The notes: generated from the sequence alone by a model not told the origin. DNA of 52,778 nt from CAIOZA01 sp964464375 (GCA_964464375.1 CAYXFU010000025.1:1-52778); one strand, 5' to 3'. Positions 23,244 to 34,100 are shown, counted from the stretch's first letter. Program-made: numbers and translations.

Positions 23244-24107
23244 TTATTCCACCACAAATCTCAAAATATGAATTTTGTTATTCGAATCCTTCAGAGTCAA
23301 GATATAAGCACCTATGGATAAATCCCCAACCGGAATTGACAGCTGACTTATATCCTGATTATTAAGTTTAGAATCACTGAAATATATCTGACCTGTTATA
23401 TCAGAGATTTGTATCTTAGATATGGCTAAACCGTCTAACTCTGTTCTAAAACTCAACTTATCGGTAGCTGGATTTGGATATATTTGAATTGAATTATCAA
23501 TTTCAATTTCATTGACTGAACTTGGATCAATCTTGACTATCGTCATTTCCACTTTCTGGTTAGGGTTGTTAGTTGTCATATCTCTTGGAACATTCACTAT
23601 TGCATCAACCACATCCATTCCAGCTACTGCCTCACCATAAACTGAATACTGACCATTCAGATGAGTGGCTGCTGCTACACATATAAAGAACTGTGAAGTA
23701 GCACTGTTTGGATCAGTAGCCCTGGCGGCAGACATTATACCACGTAAATGCTTTTTAGTCGAAAACTCAGCCGGGACTTTTGTTTGCGATGGATCGCCAA
23801 AGCCCCATGTGCTTTTATCCCCATCGCGGGAGTTTGGGTCGCCACCCTGAATCATAAAGTTGGGGATAACTCTGTGGAAAGCGGTCCTATCGTAGAACTT
23901 TATTCCAACAAGACTGTCGAAGTTTATGCAGTGCTTTGGTGCTATTTCGGGAAATAGCTCTATTTCTATCTCACCTATTGGTGTACCGCCATGGGTAACA
24001 GAGATCAAAAAATGTGGATTGCCGCCTGTGATTTGTGTTATCTCTTTTGCATCGGCAAAACTTAAAGCCAGAACAAGGATTAACAGTGTTAGTAATGTTT
24101 TTTTCAT
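23244..24107 (-). CDS. Secreted cyclophilin-type prolyl isomerase with T9SS domain
   Basis: The 287-residue product has a signal peptide (MKKTLLTLLILVLALSFADA), a cyclophilin domain (about 30-195) with FHRVIPNFMIQGGD, GIMSAARATDPNSATSQFFI and a short loop typical of bacterial PpiA/B enzymes, then a T9SS type A sorting domain (about 205-287: IQIYPNPATDKLSFRT, GAYILTLKDSNNKIHILRFVVE). The active-site Arg (FHRVIP) and QFFI segment are present, so cis-trans prolyl isomerase activity is likely. The sorting domain implies transport through the outer membrane; it may aid folding of other surface proteins outside the cell, which is inference. It stands alone. Confidence 0.93.
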   Translation of the reverse strand: MKKTLLTLLILVLALSFADAKEITQITGGNPHFLISVTHGGTPIGEIEIELFPEIAPKHCINFDSLVGIKFYDRTAFHRVIPNFMIQGGDPNSRDGDKSTWGFGDPSQTKVPAEFSTKKHLRGIMSAARATDPNSATSQFFICVAAATHLNGQYSVYGEAVAGMDVVDAIVNVPRDMTTNNPNQKVEMTIVKIDPSSVNEIEIDNSIQIYPNPATDKLSFRTELDGLAISKIQISDITGQIYFSDSKLNNQDISQLSIPVGDLSIGAYILTLKDSNNKIHILRFVVE

Positions 24108-24167
24108 GAGGATGTCCTAAAAAATAATAAGATATGTAAAATTATTTATGAAATAAATATTAAATTA

Positions 24168-24956
24168 TTACTTGCTATAACGTTTTATTAATCGTTCTAT
24201 AGAGGAATATTGCTTTATAAAAAAGTCCAACTCGTAATTATTATAACACTCTGACTTTCCTATAACATAATCAGCAAATTCACAATCGGCGTTGCGTTTA
24301 TAAAAAAAATGGGCAGCAGAAAATATCTTATTATTATAAATAAAAAACCAGTCAATATAATTCTCCCCTAAAGGATACATTCTTTCTTTAATTAACATAC
24401 CATTAGTAAAAAAAAATTGGCAATTCTTCATAGATAAAAATTGATGATAAATACTACAGTCGTTACGATAGGTCACTTCTTCTGTTTGGTCTAGTGTATT
24501 TATCAATACACATTTTGGGAAAAAGGACTTACGTGTACTATCATAAATTAATACATATGAAAAAATATCTTCCATATTGGTATCGAGTGAAATACAGTTA
24601 TAAAAAGATGTATCATTCAGCCACATATTTGTATCGATTCTAAATCTGCAATATGGAAAAATAATTAGCTTATAATGATCAAAATCACTTTTAGCAAAAT
24701 TAATATTATTTTTTTCGAAATTTTTTAATAATATATTCTGTATCCTGGAATAGTTCTTTTCTTTATAACTCTTGATTAAATTTTCTAATCTTTTAGTTTC
24801 TATAGATTTTCTTGCCCACAAAGTCAAATAATTCAATCCTCTAATAGTATCTTCCCGTGCTATAACATTAGTATCAAGATCATTTTTGGTTGTAGCATTT
24901 GCTGTAACCTGAAACAAAGATATAAAGAGGCTTAACATAACAACCACGGTATTCAT
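24168..24956 (-). CDS. Unknown exported protein
   Basis: The 262-residue product has an N-terminal signal peptide (MNTVVVMLSLFISLFQVTANA) and a soluble domain rich in aromatic residues and Asn/Lys with at least six cysteines (PYCRF, FYNCI, FPKCVL, NDCSI, KNCQFFF, ADCEF), which could form disulfides after export. No known domain is recognised and no sorting domain is present. It is strongly AT-rich, as are the neighbouring unknown genes. It probably starts at the ATG at 24954-24956. Confidence 0.6.
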   Translation of the reverse strand: MNTVVVMLSLFISLFQVTANATTKNDLDTNVIAREDTIRGLNYLTLWARKSIETKRLENLIKSYKEKNYSRIQNILLKNFEKNNINFAKSDFDHYKLIIFPYCRFRIDTNMWLNDTSFYNCISLDTNMEDIFSYVLIYDSTRKSFFPKCVLINTLDQTEEVTYRNDCSIYHQFLSMKNCQFFFTNGMLIKERMYPLGENYIDWFFIYNNKIFSAAHFFYKRNADCEFADYVIGKSECYNNYELDFFIKQYSSIERLIKRYSK

Positions 24957-25020
24957 AACATGTCCTAAAATGTTTTAATATTTAATTCTGTTTTTAAATA
25001 TCTATAATGATACTAAAAGC

Positions 25021-25272
25021 TCATAATCCAAGAATATCCTTTTGCTGTTGGTTACTTAATACAGATATTTTACCATCATCTGCTTGTTGGATCGAAGCAT
25101 TTATTTTCGCTATAAACTCTTTTTCTGATAATATTCTATCATCTTCATCAATGGGCAGGATTTTATAGGCTTTATCTGTTCCTCTGCGGATGATGATCTG
25201 TTCGTTCTTATCTATCAAATCAAAGTATATTTTTTGATTTTGTCTGAATTCTCTGCTACTTATAATAATCAT
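25021..25272 (-). CDS. Orphan Phd/YefM-family antitoxin
   Basis: The 83-residue product begins MIIISSREFRQNQKIYFDLID and continues EQIIIRRGTDKAYKILPID, the N-terminal DNA-binding domain of Phd/YefM antitoxins. These normally repress their own operon and neutralise a RelE/YoeB or Doc toxin with the C-terminal tail. No toxin gene follows: the next 64 bases are empty and then comes the 3' end of an unknown exported protein. It may be an orphan that acts in trans or the remains of a decayed module. Confidence 0.8.
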   Translation of the reverse strand: MIIISSREFRQNQKIYFDLIDKNEQIIIRRGTDKAYKILPIDEDDRILSEKEFIAKINASIQQADDGKISVLSNQQQKDILGL

Positions 25273-25349
25273 TTAAATCCCAATATAAAATGTGTATCAA
25301 TTTGGTACACGCAATTTATGAGATTTTATTATATTTTAATTAATGGCAT

Positions 25350-25931
25350 TTATTCTACTACTTTTCCCTGTGCCTTAAGACAATCAATAAACAATCTCTC
25401 TTGCTTGATTAAAGAATCACTTTTGCTAAAAAACTCATACTGTGGAAATTCTAATATTTTATCTTTTTCTTTCCAATTTATTCTAATTAACGGCTTATGT
25501 GGTGGCAAAAAACTTGAAAACATAGACCAAAACAAACCATCAAGAATAAACTTATTGTTTATTGTTATTATAAATGGTACGCCAGTTTTTCCAAATGATT
25601 TAAAATCTTCATGAAATTTTTTAATTTTACTATGAATTCTAACCCATGCTTCATCAGAAAAAGTAATATCATTAGAATTAGGTTTATACTTAATTATATC
25701 AACATCAGTGATCAAAGGTTCATTTAGATAAATAAACTCATTCTTAATAATATGATCTTCAGTGGCTCTTTGCGCATTCAGATTAATAAACTCATTTATC
25801 TTTGCGGAATCTTTGACTGTTTCAAAATCACAAACATATAATTTAAAACAAGCATCATCCTTGCTAAAACTAATAAAGGTGCTTAAGCAAACAAATAATA
25901 TTGTGCCCAGGATATTAGTGATTATTTTCAT
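25350..25931 (-). CDS. Unknown exported protein next to nadB
   Basis: The 193-residue product starts at ATG 25929-25931, one base after the nadB stop codon; an in-frame TTG four codons upstream would overlap nadB and is less likely. The N-terminus (MKIITNILGTILFVCLSTFISFS) is a signal peptide. The soluble part has GKTGVPFIITINNKFILDG, reminiscent of the cis-Pro strand of thioredoxin-like folds (GVPF), but there is no CxxC pair in the usual place. Family not recognised. It may be the last gene of a nadB transcript. Confidence 0.6.
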   Translation of the reverse strand: MKIITNILGTILFVCLSTFISFSKDDACFKLYVCDFETVKDSAKINEFINLNAQRATEDHIIKNEFIYLNEPLITDVDIIKYKPNSNDITFSDEAWVRIHSKIKKFHEDFKSFGKTGVPFIITINNKFILDGLFWSMFSSFLPPHKPLIRINWKEKDKILEFPQYEFFSKSDSLIKQERLFIDCLKAQGKVVE

Positions 25932-25932
25932 T

Positions 25933-27480
25933 CTAATCTTCAATTATATAATGCGTGCCGCGGCTGACTCTGTCTTCGAGTGTTGCCTGAGTTACTGCCA
26001 GTGCCGTCTGAACACCGTTACGCAGTTCGAGTATATCATAAGATAATTTCGTTTTCTGGTAGAACTGGTCGATTTCCGACTGAAGATGACGGAAAATGGT
26101 TCTGGCACGCAGCAGACGCTGACGCGAACGAACCAGCCCGACATAGTTCCACATCGTATTCTTTATCTGCGTCCAGTCCTGAGCTATCAGCACGGGATCG
26201 ACAGGTTCTGTCTCTTCCTTCCATGGGAAAATATCGGGGAAATAAGTATCTCCCTCGCGTTCGATGCATGCATCCTTAGCGGCGAGATAGCCCCATGTTA
26301 CAGCTTCCATCAGCGATGTACTCGCCAGACGGTTTGCACCGTGAACTCCGGTGCAGGCAACCTCTCCGACCGCATATAGCCTCTGAAGTGATGAGCGTCC
26401 TACGAGGCTGACACCGATTCCGCCGCATGAGTAGTGAGCCGCTGGAACGACCGGAATTGGCTCGGCTGTGATGTCGATGCCTGTCTTGATGCAGTATTCG
26501 TATATTGTCGGGAAACGGCTCTTGATCCAAGCAGAATCCTTATGCGAAATATCGAGATAGACGCATGGATGCCCAGTCGTGAGCATGGTTTGGTGGATTC
26601 CGCGTGCAACAACGTCGCGAGGAGCAAGTTCGCCCTGCTCGTGGAAATCCTTCATAAACTGGCGTCCGTTCTTGTCGATCAGCCGTCCACCTTCGCCGCG
26701 CATAGATTCAGAGATGAGGAAGCTGTCGCGGTCGTTGTAAAGGCTTGTCGGATGGAACTGTATATACTGAAGATTGAAGCATCTTGCACCGGCGCGCCAT
26801 GCGAGGGCAATACCGTCACCCGTAGCTTCGGGTGGATTGGTCGTATGCCTGTAAATCTGCCCCAGACCACCCGTAGCGAGTATTGTCTTTTCTGCATATA
26901 CTGCAATAATTTTGCCTGTGTTCTTGTCTAAAACAAAAGCACCGAAGCAGGCAGGCTTGCGGTAGATATCCAGCGAATCGCATGAATGATGGGACGTTGT
27001 GAGCAAATCGACAACAGTATGCTCAGTTAAAATTGTTATTTTGGGATGCTTTAACAGATAAGTAATAATCTGTTTCTGGATCGAGGCTCCTGTTCTGTCC
27101 TTCGAGTGGATAATCCTCGCTTCAGAGTGTGCTCCTTCGGCTGTGAGATCGAACTCACCCGGAGCAGATTTATCGAAATCGACAAGATATTTGTTGATAA
27201 GGAGTTCTTCAACCAACTGTGGTCCACGCTCGCATATTAGATCAACAGCGGGCTCCCAGCAATGACCGTCACCGGCTTCCATTATGTCATGCTTCAGCTT
27301 ATCCGGTGAATCGTCCATCCCTTTGTAGATGATGCCCCCCTGCGCATAAGGAGTACTGCCGCTGAGAAGCGACTCGGTCTTAGTGATAAGTATTACATTT
27401 TTGCCCATGTCCGCGGCAGTAAGCGCTGATATAGCACCTGCAAGACCGGAACCGACCACCAGAATATCTGTTTTTAGCAT
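25933..27480 (-). CDS. nadB: L-aspartate oxidase
   Basis: This flavoprotein oxidises L-aspartate to iminoaspartate, the first step of de novo NAD synthesis. The product (515 residues from this start) shows the FAD-binding Rossmann motif TDILVVGSGLAGAISAL, the substrate-site region QFHPTSLY and SESMRGEGGRLID, RDVVARGIHQTM, and the flavin-contacting VVPAAHYSCGGIGV. These separate it from the related fumarate reductases by overall colinearity with NadB. An in-frame ATG at 27508-27510 adds ten residues (MRFKNNERET) that look unnatural. The nadA and nadC genes are not beside it. The gene is richer in GC than the flanking unknown genes. Confidence 0.95.
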   Translation of the reverse strand: MLKTDILVVGSGLAGAISALTAADMGKNVILITKTESLLSGSTPYAQGGIIYKGMDDSPDKLKHDIMEAGDGHCWEPAVDLICERGPQLVEELLINKYLVDFDKSAPGEFDLTAEGAHSEARIIHSKDRTGASIQKQIITYLLKHPKITILTEHTVVDLLTTSHHSCDSLDIYRKPACFGAFVLDKNTGKIIAVYAEKTILATGGLGQIYRHTTNPPEATGDGIALAWRAGARCFNLQYIQFHPTSLYNDRDSFLISESMRGEGGRLIDKNGRQFMKDFHEQGELAPRDVVARGIHQTMLTTGHPCVYLDISHKDSAWIKSRFPTIYEYCIKTGIDITAEPIPVVPAAHYSCGGIGVSLVGRSSLQRLYAVGEVACTGVHGANRLASTSLMEAVTWGYLAAKDACIEREGDTYFPDIFPWKEETEPVDPVLIAQDWTQIKNTMWNYVGLVRSRQRLLRARTIFRHLQSEIDQFYQKTKLSYDILELRNGVQTALAVTQATLEDRVSRGTHYIIED

Positions 27481-27548
27481 AGTTTCCCGTTCGTTATTTT
27501 TGAATCTCATTGAATAACGAAGAATGAGGACTATTCATTTAATTATAC

Positions 27549-29774
27549 TTATTTCACCCTGATATAAGTAGTTTTATTGATAGTAAGCTTATCGTTATTG
27601 ATGGTTGCATTATCTTTTGTACTACTTCCTGATGGTGATAGAGTTGCTACATTACCTGAAGATATATAATCTCCTCGTGTGAGAGCCATGAAATGATAGT
27701 CGGTTCCTATGCCCATGTAAATAGTATAAGTTTGTAATTCAAAAACAATTGACTCAGACTGCCCGCCTGTTAGGGTATTTCTCCATTCAGTATTTGGAAA
27801 GAGGGAATTGGAAATAACCGAGGTCGTAAAGCTTACTTGATTCCCATACTTCGTTCCTTTACTATTCGTTGCATACGCTCTGACATAATATGGGGTATTT
27901 GGAGTAAGTCCAGTTAAGTTACTAACAAACCCACCGGTTCCGCTTCCATTTGTAGTATGATTGCCTGAGGTTGTTGGATTAGTTGATGTACTCCAACAAA
28001 TTCCACGGGCTGTTACAGGAAATCCACCGTCGGAGTTAACGTTTCCACCACCATTTGCAGTTGATTGAGTGATATTTGTGATGGGTGTGGTTTCAACCGG
28101 AGGAAGGATTTTGAAAATTCCATAATCAATTGTAACATTTGTGGCTTTGGTATAATTAATGTTTGATGGAAAATCAACAGAATCTTTATAATCATTATAA
28201 AATACTCTTAAAATACATCCACCCGGATAAATTCTTGGTATAACACAATTGCCTTTATCGTCAGATTTGTAGCTATAAATCGTACTATAATCACGTGAGC
28301 TCGTTCCTGTCTGCATAACCGGTAATATTTCAGCACCCACAATTGGATTGCCTGTATTATCAACAATTTTGACTTTACCATTGTAAGACCAACCTATTGC
28401 TTCAAGCCTAACCATAAATTTAGGAAGCAGATCGGAGCTTTGACCGGACAGAAATTCGGTGGCATATTTCATCACATCATTGATAGTTTGTGGACATTTT
28501 AGTATAACATTGCAATACACATCCGGGATACTGAGTTCCAAAGTCGGAGATGGTATCCTCTGCCTGCGTTTGTAAGCTACATTAGGACCATTTACACAAT
28601 CAAATGTATACATCTGTGTGTTGCATGCTGTTAACTGATTAACTACAGCTGCAGCCATAGCCTCTAAAGAAGGAAAGTCAATAAATGAAGGATGTGCAAT
28701 ATAAGCCAATTGGTTAGGATCACCGGTTACTTTCCCCCACATAGTATTATTTTCAGCAGTCAGATCAACACCTAATGAATTATTATTAGCAATGTAGTTT
28801 TCATTTAAGTATGCAATGTCTTCCTGAAGCCCTTGCTCTCTTCCATTTCGTAAAGGAGTAAATGCAACATGTGCTATGTTCCCAAATCTTGCCCAAAGAG
28901 CTTCATAATTAACCACTCCATAAAGTAAATAATTAATTAAATGACCGGATTCGTGATGTATTACTGGTGTAGACATTCCGGGTTCGAAAGTAAAACCAAA
29001 GTTGCCGTAATAGCCAAACCAACCATTTCGAAGAGCAAACCAAGAACCCTGAGCGTCTGAAGCATAAGTCCATGTTAACTTTAATAATTTATATCTGTTA
29101 TTATAAGTTAATCTAGCCTCATCAGATAAAAACGTTCCAATATAATCAACATCCTGTTTAACTGTTCGTCTAACTAATTCAATAATTTCTGCCCTACTGC
29201 TGTTGGGGGTTATACTGATAAAAGCAAAATCCTGTTGTGGTATCAATTGTGGCTGATCAAATTTTATTTTCGTCCCTTGAGTAGTATTTGGTGAAATAAT
29301 GTATATTATTTCATTGTCACTTTCAATTGTATTAGAAATCGAATGCCATATTTTTTTTCCGGCTTTCATACCGGAAAGAGATGCTCCGGTTATTTCACCA
29401 TATGTGCAAAGGAAGTCGTAATAACCCTTAATGTGAGGAATAGTAATATACAAAGTATCATCACCTGTGAATGAAATAGAAAACTTTTTAATTGGTTCTA
29501 TTGTTGGTTGTGGGCACTCAGTAATTTCTTTAACAGTTAATTCACCTGCACCCCCATGCGGGAAAGTGAATTTATATCCAGTAATTTCTTCAGTCAGATC
29601 ATATTTTTTAGATGTTGATACAGTATATATTTTAGTTTTACCATAAGTCCATTTTTCAGTGGGATTTATCGAAACAGGATCATCATTATCGCAAGAATTA
29701 ATTATGATAGATAAAGCAATGAAAATTGTAAGATGAGCAACTCTCTGGAAAAAATTGAATAAGGAAGTTTTCAT
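27549..29774 (-). CDS. Lipoprotein metallopeptidase-like protein with Fn3 domain
   Basis: The 741-residue product has a lipoprotein signal (hydrophobic core, IINSC with Cys28), a beta-rich N-terminal part, and an HExxH zinc motif (HESGH, residues 274-278, in PVIHHESGHLINYLLYG), which suggests a gluzincin-like metallopeptidase. It is followed by a carboxypeptidase-regulatory-like domain (about 490-560, NTGNPIVGAEILPV), a Fn3-like domain (about 565-655, containing RGICWSTSTNPT and TPYYVRAYATNSKGT) and a C-terminal beta-domain. The third zinc ligand is not clear. It is anchored in a membrane, probably facing the periplasm or outside. It precedes nadB by 38 bases on the same strand, or by 68 if nadB starts at 27480. 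Confidence 0.75.
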   Translation of the reverse strand: MKTSLFNFFQRVAHLTIFIALSIIINSCDNDDPVSINPTEKWTYGKTKIYTVSTSKKYDLTEEITGYKFTFPHGGAGELTVKEITECPQPTIEPIKKFSISFTGDDTLYITIPHIKGYYDFLCTYGEITGASLSGMKAGKKIWHSISNTIESDNEIIYIISPNTTQGTKIKFDQPQLIPQQDFAFISITPNSSRAEIIELVRRTVKQDVDYIGTFLSDEARLTYNNRYKLLKLTWTYASDAQGSWFALRNGWFGYYGNFGFTFEPGMSTPVIHHESGHLINYLLYGVVNYEALWARFGNIAHVAFTPLRNGREQGLQEDIAYLNENYIANNNSLGVDLTAENNTMWGKVTGDPNQLAYIAHPSFIDFPSLEAMAAAVVNQLTACNTQMYTFDCVNGPNVAYKRRQRIPSPTLELSIPDVYCNVILKCPQTINDVMKYATEFLSGQSSDLLPKFMVRLEAIGWSYNGKVKIVDNTGNPIVGAEILPVMQTGTSSRDYSTIYSYKSDDKGNCVIPRIYPGGCILRVFYNDYKDSVDFPSNINYTKATNVTIDYGIFKILPPVETTPITNITQSTANGGGNVNSDGGFPVTARGICWSTSTNPTTSGNHTTNGSGTGGFVSNLTGLTPNTPYYVRAYATNSKGTKYGNQVSFTTSVISNSLFPNTEWRNTLTGGQSESIVFELQTYTIYMGIGTDYHFMALTRGDYISSGNVATLSPSGSSTKDNATINNDKLTINKTTYIRVK

Positions 29775-30039
29775 TTCTGCACCCTAATAATATTAAGTTT
29801 GGTTTTATAAAGCTAACTATAATTTATTCTTACTAAATATCAAAATCCCATTAAGTTCCTCAAAAATATTGTATTAACTTAAGGGAAATTTACCAATATT
29901 GCAAGAAATATTTACAATATTCCCAATTATTAACTTATATGTCATTTCATGCCATTCCATCGCTTGTATTTGAATATTTGATCCCGATTAATTATAAATC
30001 GGACAAGATTGAAGCAATAACCCAATCTCTATTGATTGA

Positions 30040-30873
30040 CTACTCAGTTATCTTTAAAACAAACATCTTATTCCAGTTTTTGCCGGTAACATAGAATTCG
30101 TCTTTATCTTCATCGTAGGCAATTCCGTTGAGAACGTCTGTATTGCGGGAGATTGTGATTCTGTCTCTAAGCTCGGTCAGATCCAGCCAGCCGGTAACGT
30201 CTCCGGTTTCGGGATTAATTCTGGCAATCCGGTTTGACTGCCAGATATTTGCCCAAAGTTCTCCCTTTACGTACTCGAGTTCGTTCAGGTTGAACACAGG
30301 CATTGCGTTTTCGTCGCTAACAAGAACAGTCTTATCAAATCTGAATCCGTTCGGATCGATGTAACGAATTGAATTGGAACCATCCGAAAACAGGATAAAT
30401 TTACCATTTTGCGAAAGACCCCAGCCTTCACCAAAGTAAGTGAAAGTGCTGAGTTTTTTAAATGTCGTGGCATCATAGACAAAACAAATCCCGCTCTCCC
30501 ATGTCAGCTGATAGACTTTATCTTCGAGTATTGTTATACCTTCAGCAAAGAACTGAACGTCGAGCCCTATTCTTTTAAGGACGTTACCCGTCTTAGGATC
30601 AATTTTGCGAAGGCTCGAAACTCCGTGCTGACCTGTGCTCTCTATCAGCAAACCTTTATAGAAAACAAGTCCCTGAGTGAACGCATTGCTATCATGAGGA
30701 AATTCTCGTACAATCTGATACTTCAGATTGACTGTCTTCGTTGGTTTGACGGTGCTATCCGCTGATTTAGCCTGAACGCCAGGCTTTTCGGCAGGTGCAG
30801 TGTCATTCTGACGGTTACTGCAAGCACCGAAAAGAATCATAGATATAATAAAAAATATGTGGAGATTTCTCAA
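30040..30873 (-). CDS. Glutaminyl-peptide cyclotransferase lipoprotein
   Basis: The 277-residue product has a lipobox (MILFGACSN, Cys18), a Thr/Lys-rich linker, and a five-bladed propeller of the glutamine cyclotransferase family (about 48-277): EFPHDSNAFTQGLVFYKG, LIESTGQHGVSSLRKID, YQLTWESG, NELEYVKGELWANIWQSN and LNGIAYDEDKDEFYVTGKNW. These are the family's conserved blocks. It converts N-terminal Gln to pyroglutamate and is probably anchored in the periplasm. Many exported proteins in this window are predicted to begin with Gln after signal cleavage, which makes them natural substrates. Stands alone. Confidence 0.9.
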   Translation of the reverse strand: MRNLHIFFIISMILFGACSNRQNDTAPAEKPGVQAKSADSTVKPTKTVNLKYQIVREFPHDSNAFTQGLVFYKGLLIESTGQHGVSSLRKIDPKTGNVLKRIGLDVQFFAEGITILEDKVYQLTWESGICFVYDATTFKKLSTFTYFGEGWGLSQNGKFILFSDGSNSIRYIDPNGFRFDKTVLVSDENAMPVFNLNELEYVKGELWANIWQSNRIARINPETGDVTGWLDLTELRDRITISRNTDVLNGIAYDEDKDEFYVTGKNWNKMFVLKITE

Positions 30874-31197
30874 AATTTACCTTCGATTGATTATTGCTTC
30901 ATAGTTTTGAACAAATTCAATACAATAAATCGATAACAGCAAGGTTTTATTATAAAGAGAATGAAAAACAGTTGAATTTATAGCATTTTGATTTTATATA
31001 GATTAGATGTCGGTTCAAAATTTAGAACGCATGCGTGCTTTTTATTTGATCTATTCAAAATCCTCAAAAGAGTTGAGGAAATCTCTGATTATGCAATCGA
31101 AATAATGTAAATAAAATCAATCCTTTTTCTCATTTATCCTTTCTACATATTAATATATTTTGTAATTTTAATATAAAAAAGAAAGTGATTTTTGTAA
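30874..31197. other. 324-base intergenic region with small palindromes
   Basis: This separates the divergent cyclotransferase and restriction-modification genes. It contains a 10-base palindrome acgcatgcgt (31027-31036) and a hairpin cctcaa (31062-31067) / ttgagg (31073-31078). No gene is visible. Either palindrome could be an operator, but there is no direct support. Confidence 0.45.
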
Positions 31198-34100
31198 ATG
31201 ACTTTAGAACAATACGTTGATAACATCGGAAAAAGATACAAACTTGGCAATGCCACTGAACATACCTTTCGTGGTGACCTGCAGCAACTTATCGAAAGCC
31301 TTGTTCCCGAAATCAGTGCTACAAACGAACCTAAACGCCAGAAATGTGGTGCTCCCGATTACATTCTAACGAAAAAGGACATTCCTATTGGTTTTATTGA
31401 AGCTAAAGACATAGGAGATAAAGATCTTGACGGTGAAAAGAGAACAGGAAATAAAGAACAATTCGACAGATATAAGGCATCATTAGATAATATTTTTTTT
31501 ACAGACTATTTGGACTTTCATCTTTATCACGATGGTCAGTTTGTTACCAAAATTGCGATTGCTGAAATTCAAAACGGGAAAATAATTCCTTTAACAGACA
31601 ATTTTGCTCCTTTCACAAATCTTGTAAAAGACTTCTGCTCGCACATTGGGCAGACAATAAAGAGCCCGAAGAAGCTTGCAGAAATGATGGCTGGCAAAGC
31701 ACGTTTACTCTCCGGTATTATAGAAAAAGCATTAATTTCGGACGAAGAAACAAATGAAAATTCAACTCTGAAAGATCAGATGACTGCTTTCAAGCAAATA
31801 CTGATTCATGACATTACACCCAAAGGATTTGCAGATGTTTATGCTCAAACCATCGCATACGGTATGTTTGCTGCAAGATTGCATGACAAAACTCTCGACG
31901 ATTTCAGCCGACAGGAAGCTGCTGAACTTATTCCAAAATCAAATCCATTTCTTCGTAAATTATTCGGATATATCGCAGGTCCTGACATAGATGACCGTAT
32001 CAAATGGGTTGTTGACAGTTTGGCTGATATTTTTCTTGCTACTAATATTCAGGAATTGCTAAAAAACTTTGGCAAACAAACTCACACCGAAGATCCGATC
32101 ATTCATTTTTATGAAACTTTTTTGAGCGAGTACGATCCCAAACTTCGCAAAGCTCGAGGTGTTTGGTACACACCCCAGCCTGTGGTTGATTTCATCGTTC
32201 GTGCAGTTGACGATATTCTTAAAACTGAATTCGCTCTTCCTCAAGGTTTAGCTGATAACAGCAAGATAAAAATTAAGATCAATCAGCAAGGGAAAGAAGT
32301 TGAGCAGGAAGTACATAAAGTTCAAATCCTTGATCCTGCAACTGGCACAGGAACATTTTTAGCAGAAGTTATAAGACTGATTCATAAGAAGTTCAAAGGA
32401 CAGCAGGGTATCTGGAGCAACTATGTTGAGAATCATCTTCTTCCACGACTCAATGGATTTGAATTGCTGATGGCAAGCTATGCTATGGCACATCTGAAAC
32501 TTGACATGCTCTTAACCGAAACAGGCTTCAAACCGACAACAAATCAAAGGTTCAGAGTTTATCTTACCAACAGCTTAGAAGAACACCACCAAGACACAGG
32601 AACCCTCTTTGCAAATTGGTTAAGCACAGAAGCAAACGAAGCCAATCACATAAAAAGAGATACGCCTGTAATGTGTATTATTGGAAATCCGCCATACAGC
32701 GGAGAAAGTGCCAACAAAGGCGAATGGATTATGAGCCTAATGGAAGATTACAAAAAAGAACCAGGCGGAAATGAAAAACTGAAAGAACAAAACTCAAAAT
32801 TTATAAATGACGATTACGTTAAGTTTTTACGTTATGGACAACACTTTATAGAAAAAAACGGAAGTGGTATTTTAGCTTTTATTAATCCGCACGGTTTTTT
32901 AGACAATCCTACTTTTCGTGGAATGCGTTGGAACTTGCTAAAAACCTATGACAAAATTTACACAATAGATTTGCACGGAAACGCCAAGAAAAAAGAAACT
33001 ACACCTGATGGAAGTGCAGACATAAATATATTTGATATTATGCAAGGCGTTTCTATCAATTTATTTGTAAAAACAGGAAAGAAAAAAGCCAATGAATTAG
33101 GCAAAGTGTATCATTTTGATTTGTTTGGAAAACGAGAAATTAAATATGATTTTCTTTTTGAAAATTCTATCAAAACTATTGAATATAGAGAACTTCCATT
33201 AGTTGCACCCGATTACTTTTTCGTTGTTAAAGATTTTGGTGTCAAAAGTATTTATGATAAAGGATTTGCAGTTACTGATTTATTTAAGATTAATTCATTA
33301 GGCATTCAGACACATAGAGACTCTTTAAGCATTGATTCATCAAAAATTAATTTATCAAATAGAATTTCTGATTTTTACAATTTAACAATTGAAAATACGG
33401 ATATTTTAAAGAAATATGACATAAATGAAAATTCTGAATGGCAATTAAAAGATAAAAGAATTGGAATTTTTAGTGCTGACAAAATAGTTCCGATTGGTTA
33501 TCGACCATTTGATAATCAATTTATTTATAATGATAAAAATATAGTTGATAGATTAAGAGATGCCGTTTCAAAACATATAATTGGTAAGGCTAACATTTGT
33601 CTAGTTGTATCTAGGCAATGTGTTTCTGAATGGAGGTATATTTTTCTTTCAAAATTTATTATAGAATCCAACCTAACAGGGACAGCAGGTCGTTTTGGTT
33701 CGGGTAATTTTTTCCCCCTTTACCTCTACCCGACAATCGACATACAACAAACTATCAACCAAACAGCAGAAAGAACCCCTAACCTAAACATGGAAATCGT
33801 AAACCAAATAGCAGAAAAATTGGGGATGCAGTTTGTGAATGAGAAGTTAAGTTCAGATAAAATACAAACCCCTCTAAATCTCCCCAAAGGGGAGACTTCA
33901 AGCATTGATTCCTCTGAATCTTTGGCTTTAAGCCCCTCATCTGGAGGGGTTGGGGAGGTCGGCTGTTCTACTGTATTGAAAGGAATGACAAAACCAGGTT
34001 ACATAACTGCAAATCCAACTACTTATAATCTTATTAAAGTGATGAGGGATACATTAAAGAACAATCCCACAGACGCAGAAAATATTATGTGGGAATATTT

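Noticed and set aside
22992..23321. 109-residue plus-strand frame after the PIN module
   Set aside because: It runs across a palindrome and antisense to a gene remnant and to the end of the cyclophilin gene, so it is not a coherent gene.
26434..26931. 165-residue reading frame antisense to nadB
   Set aside because: Shadow of the GC-richer nadB gene; no domain pattern and other antisense frames of similar length occur there.
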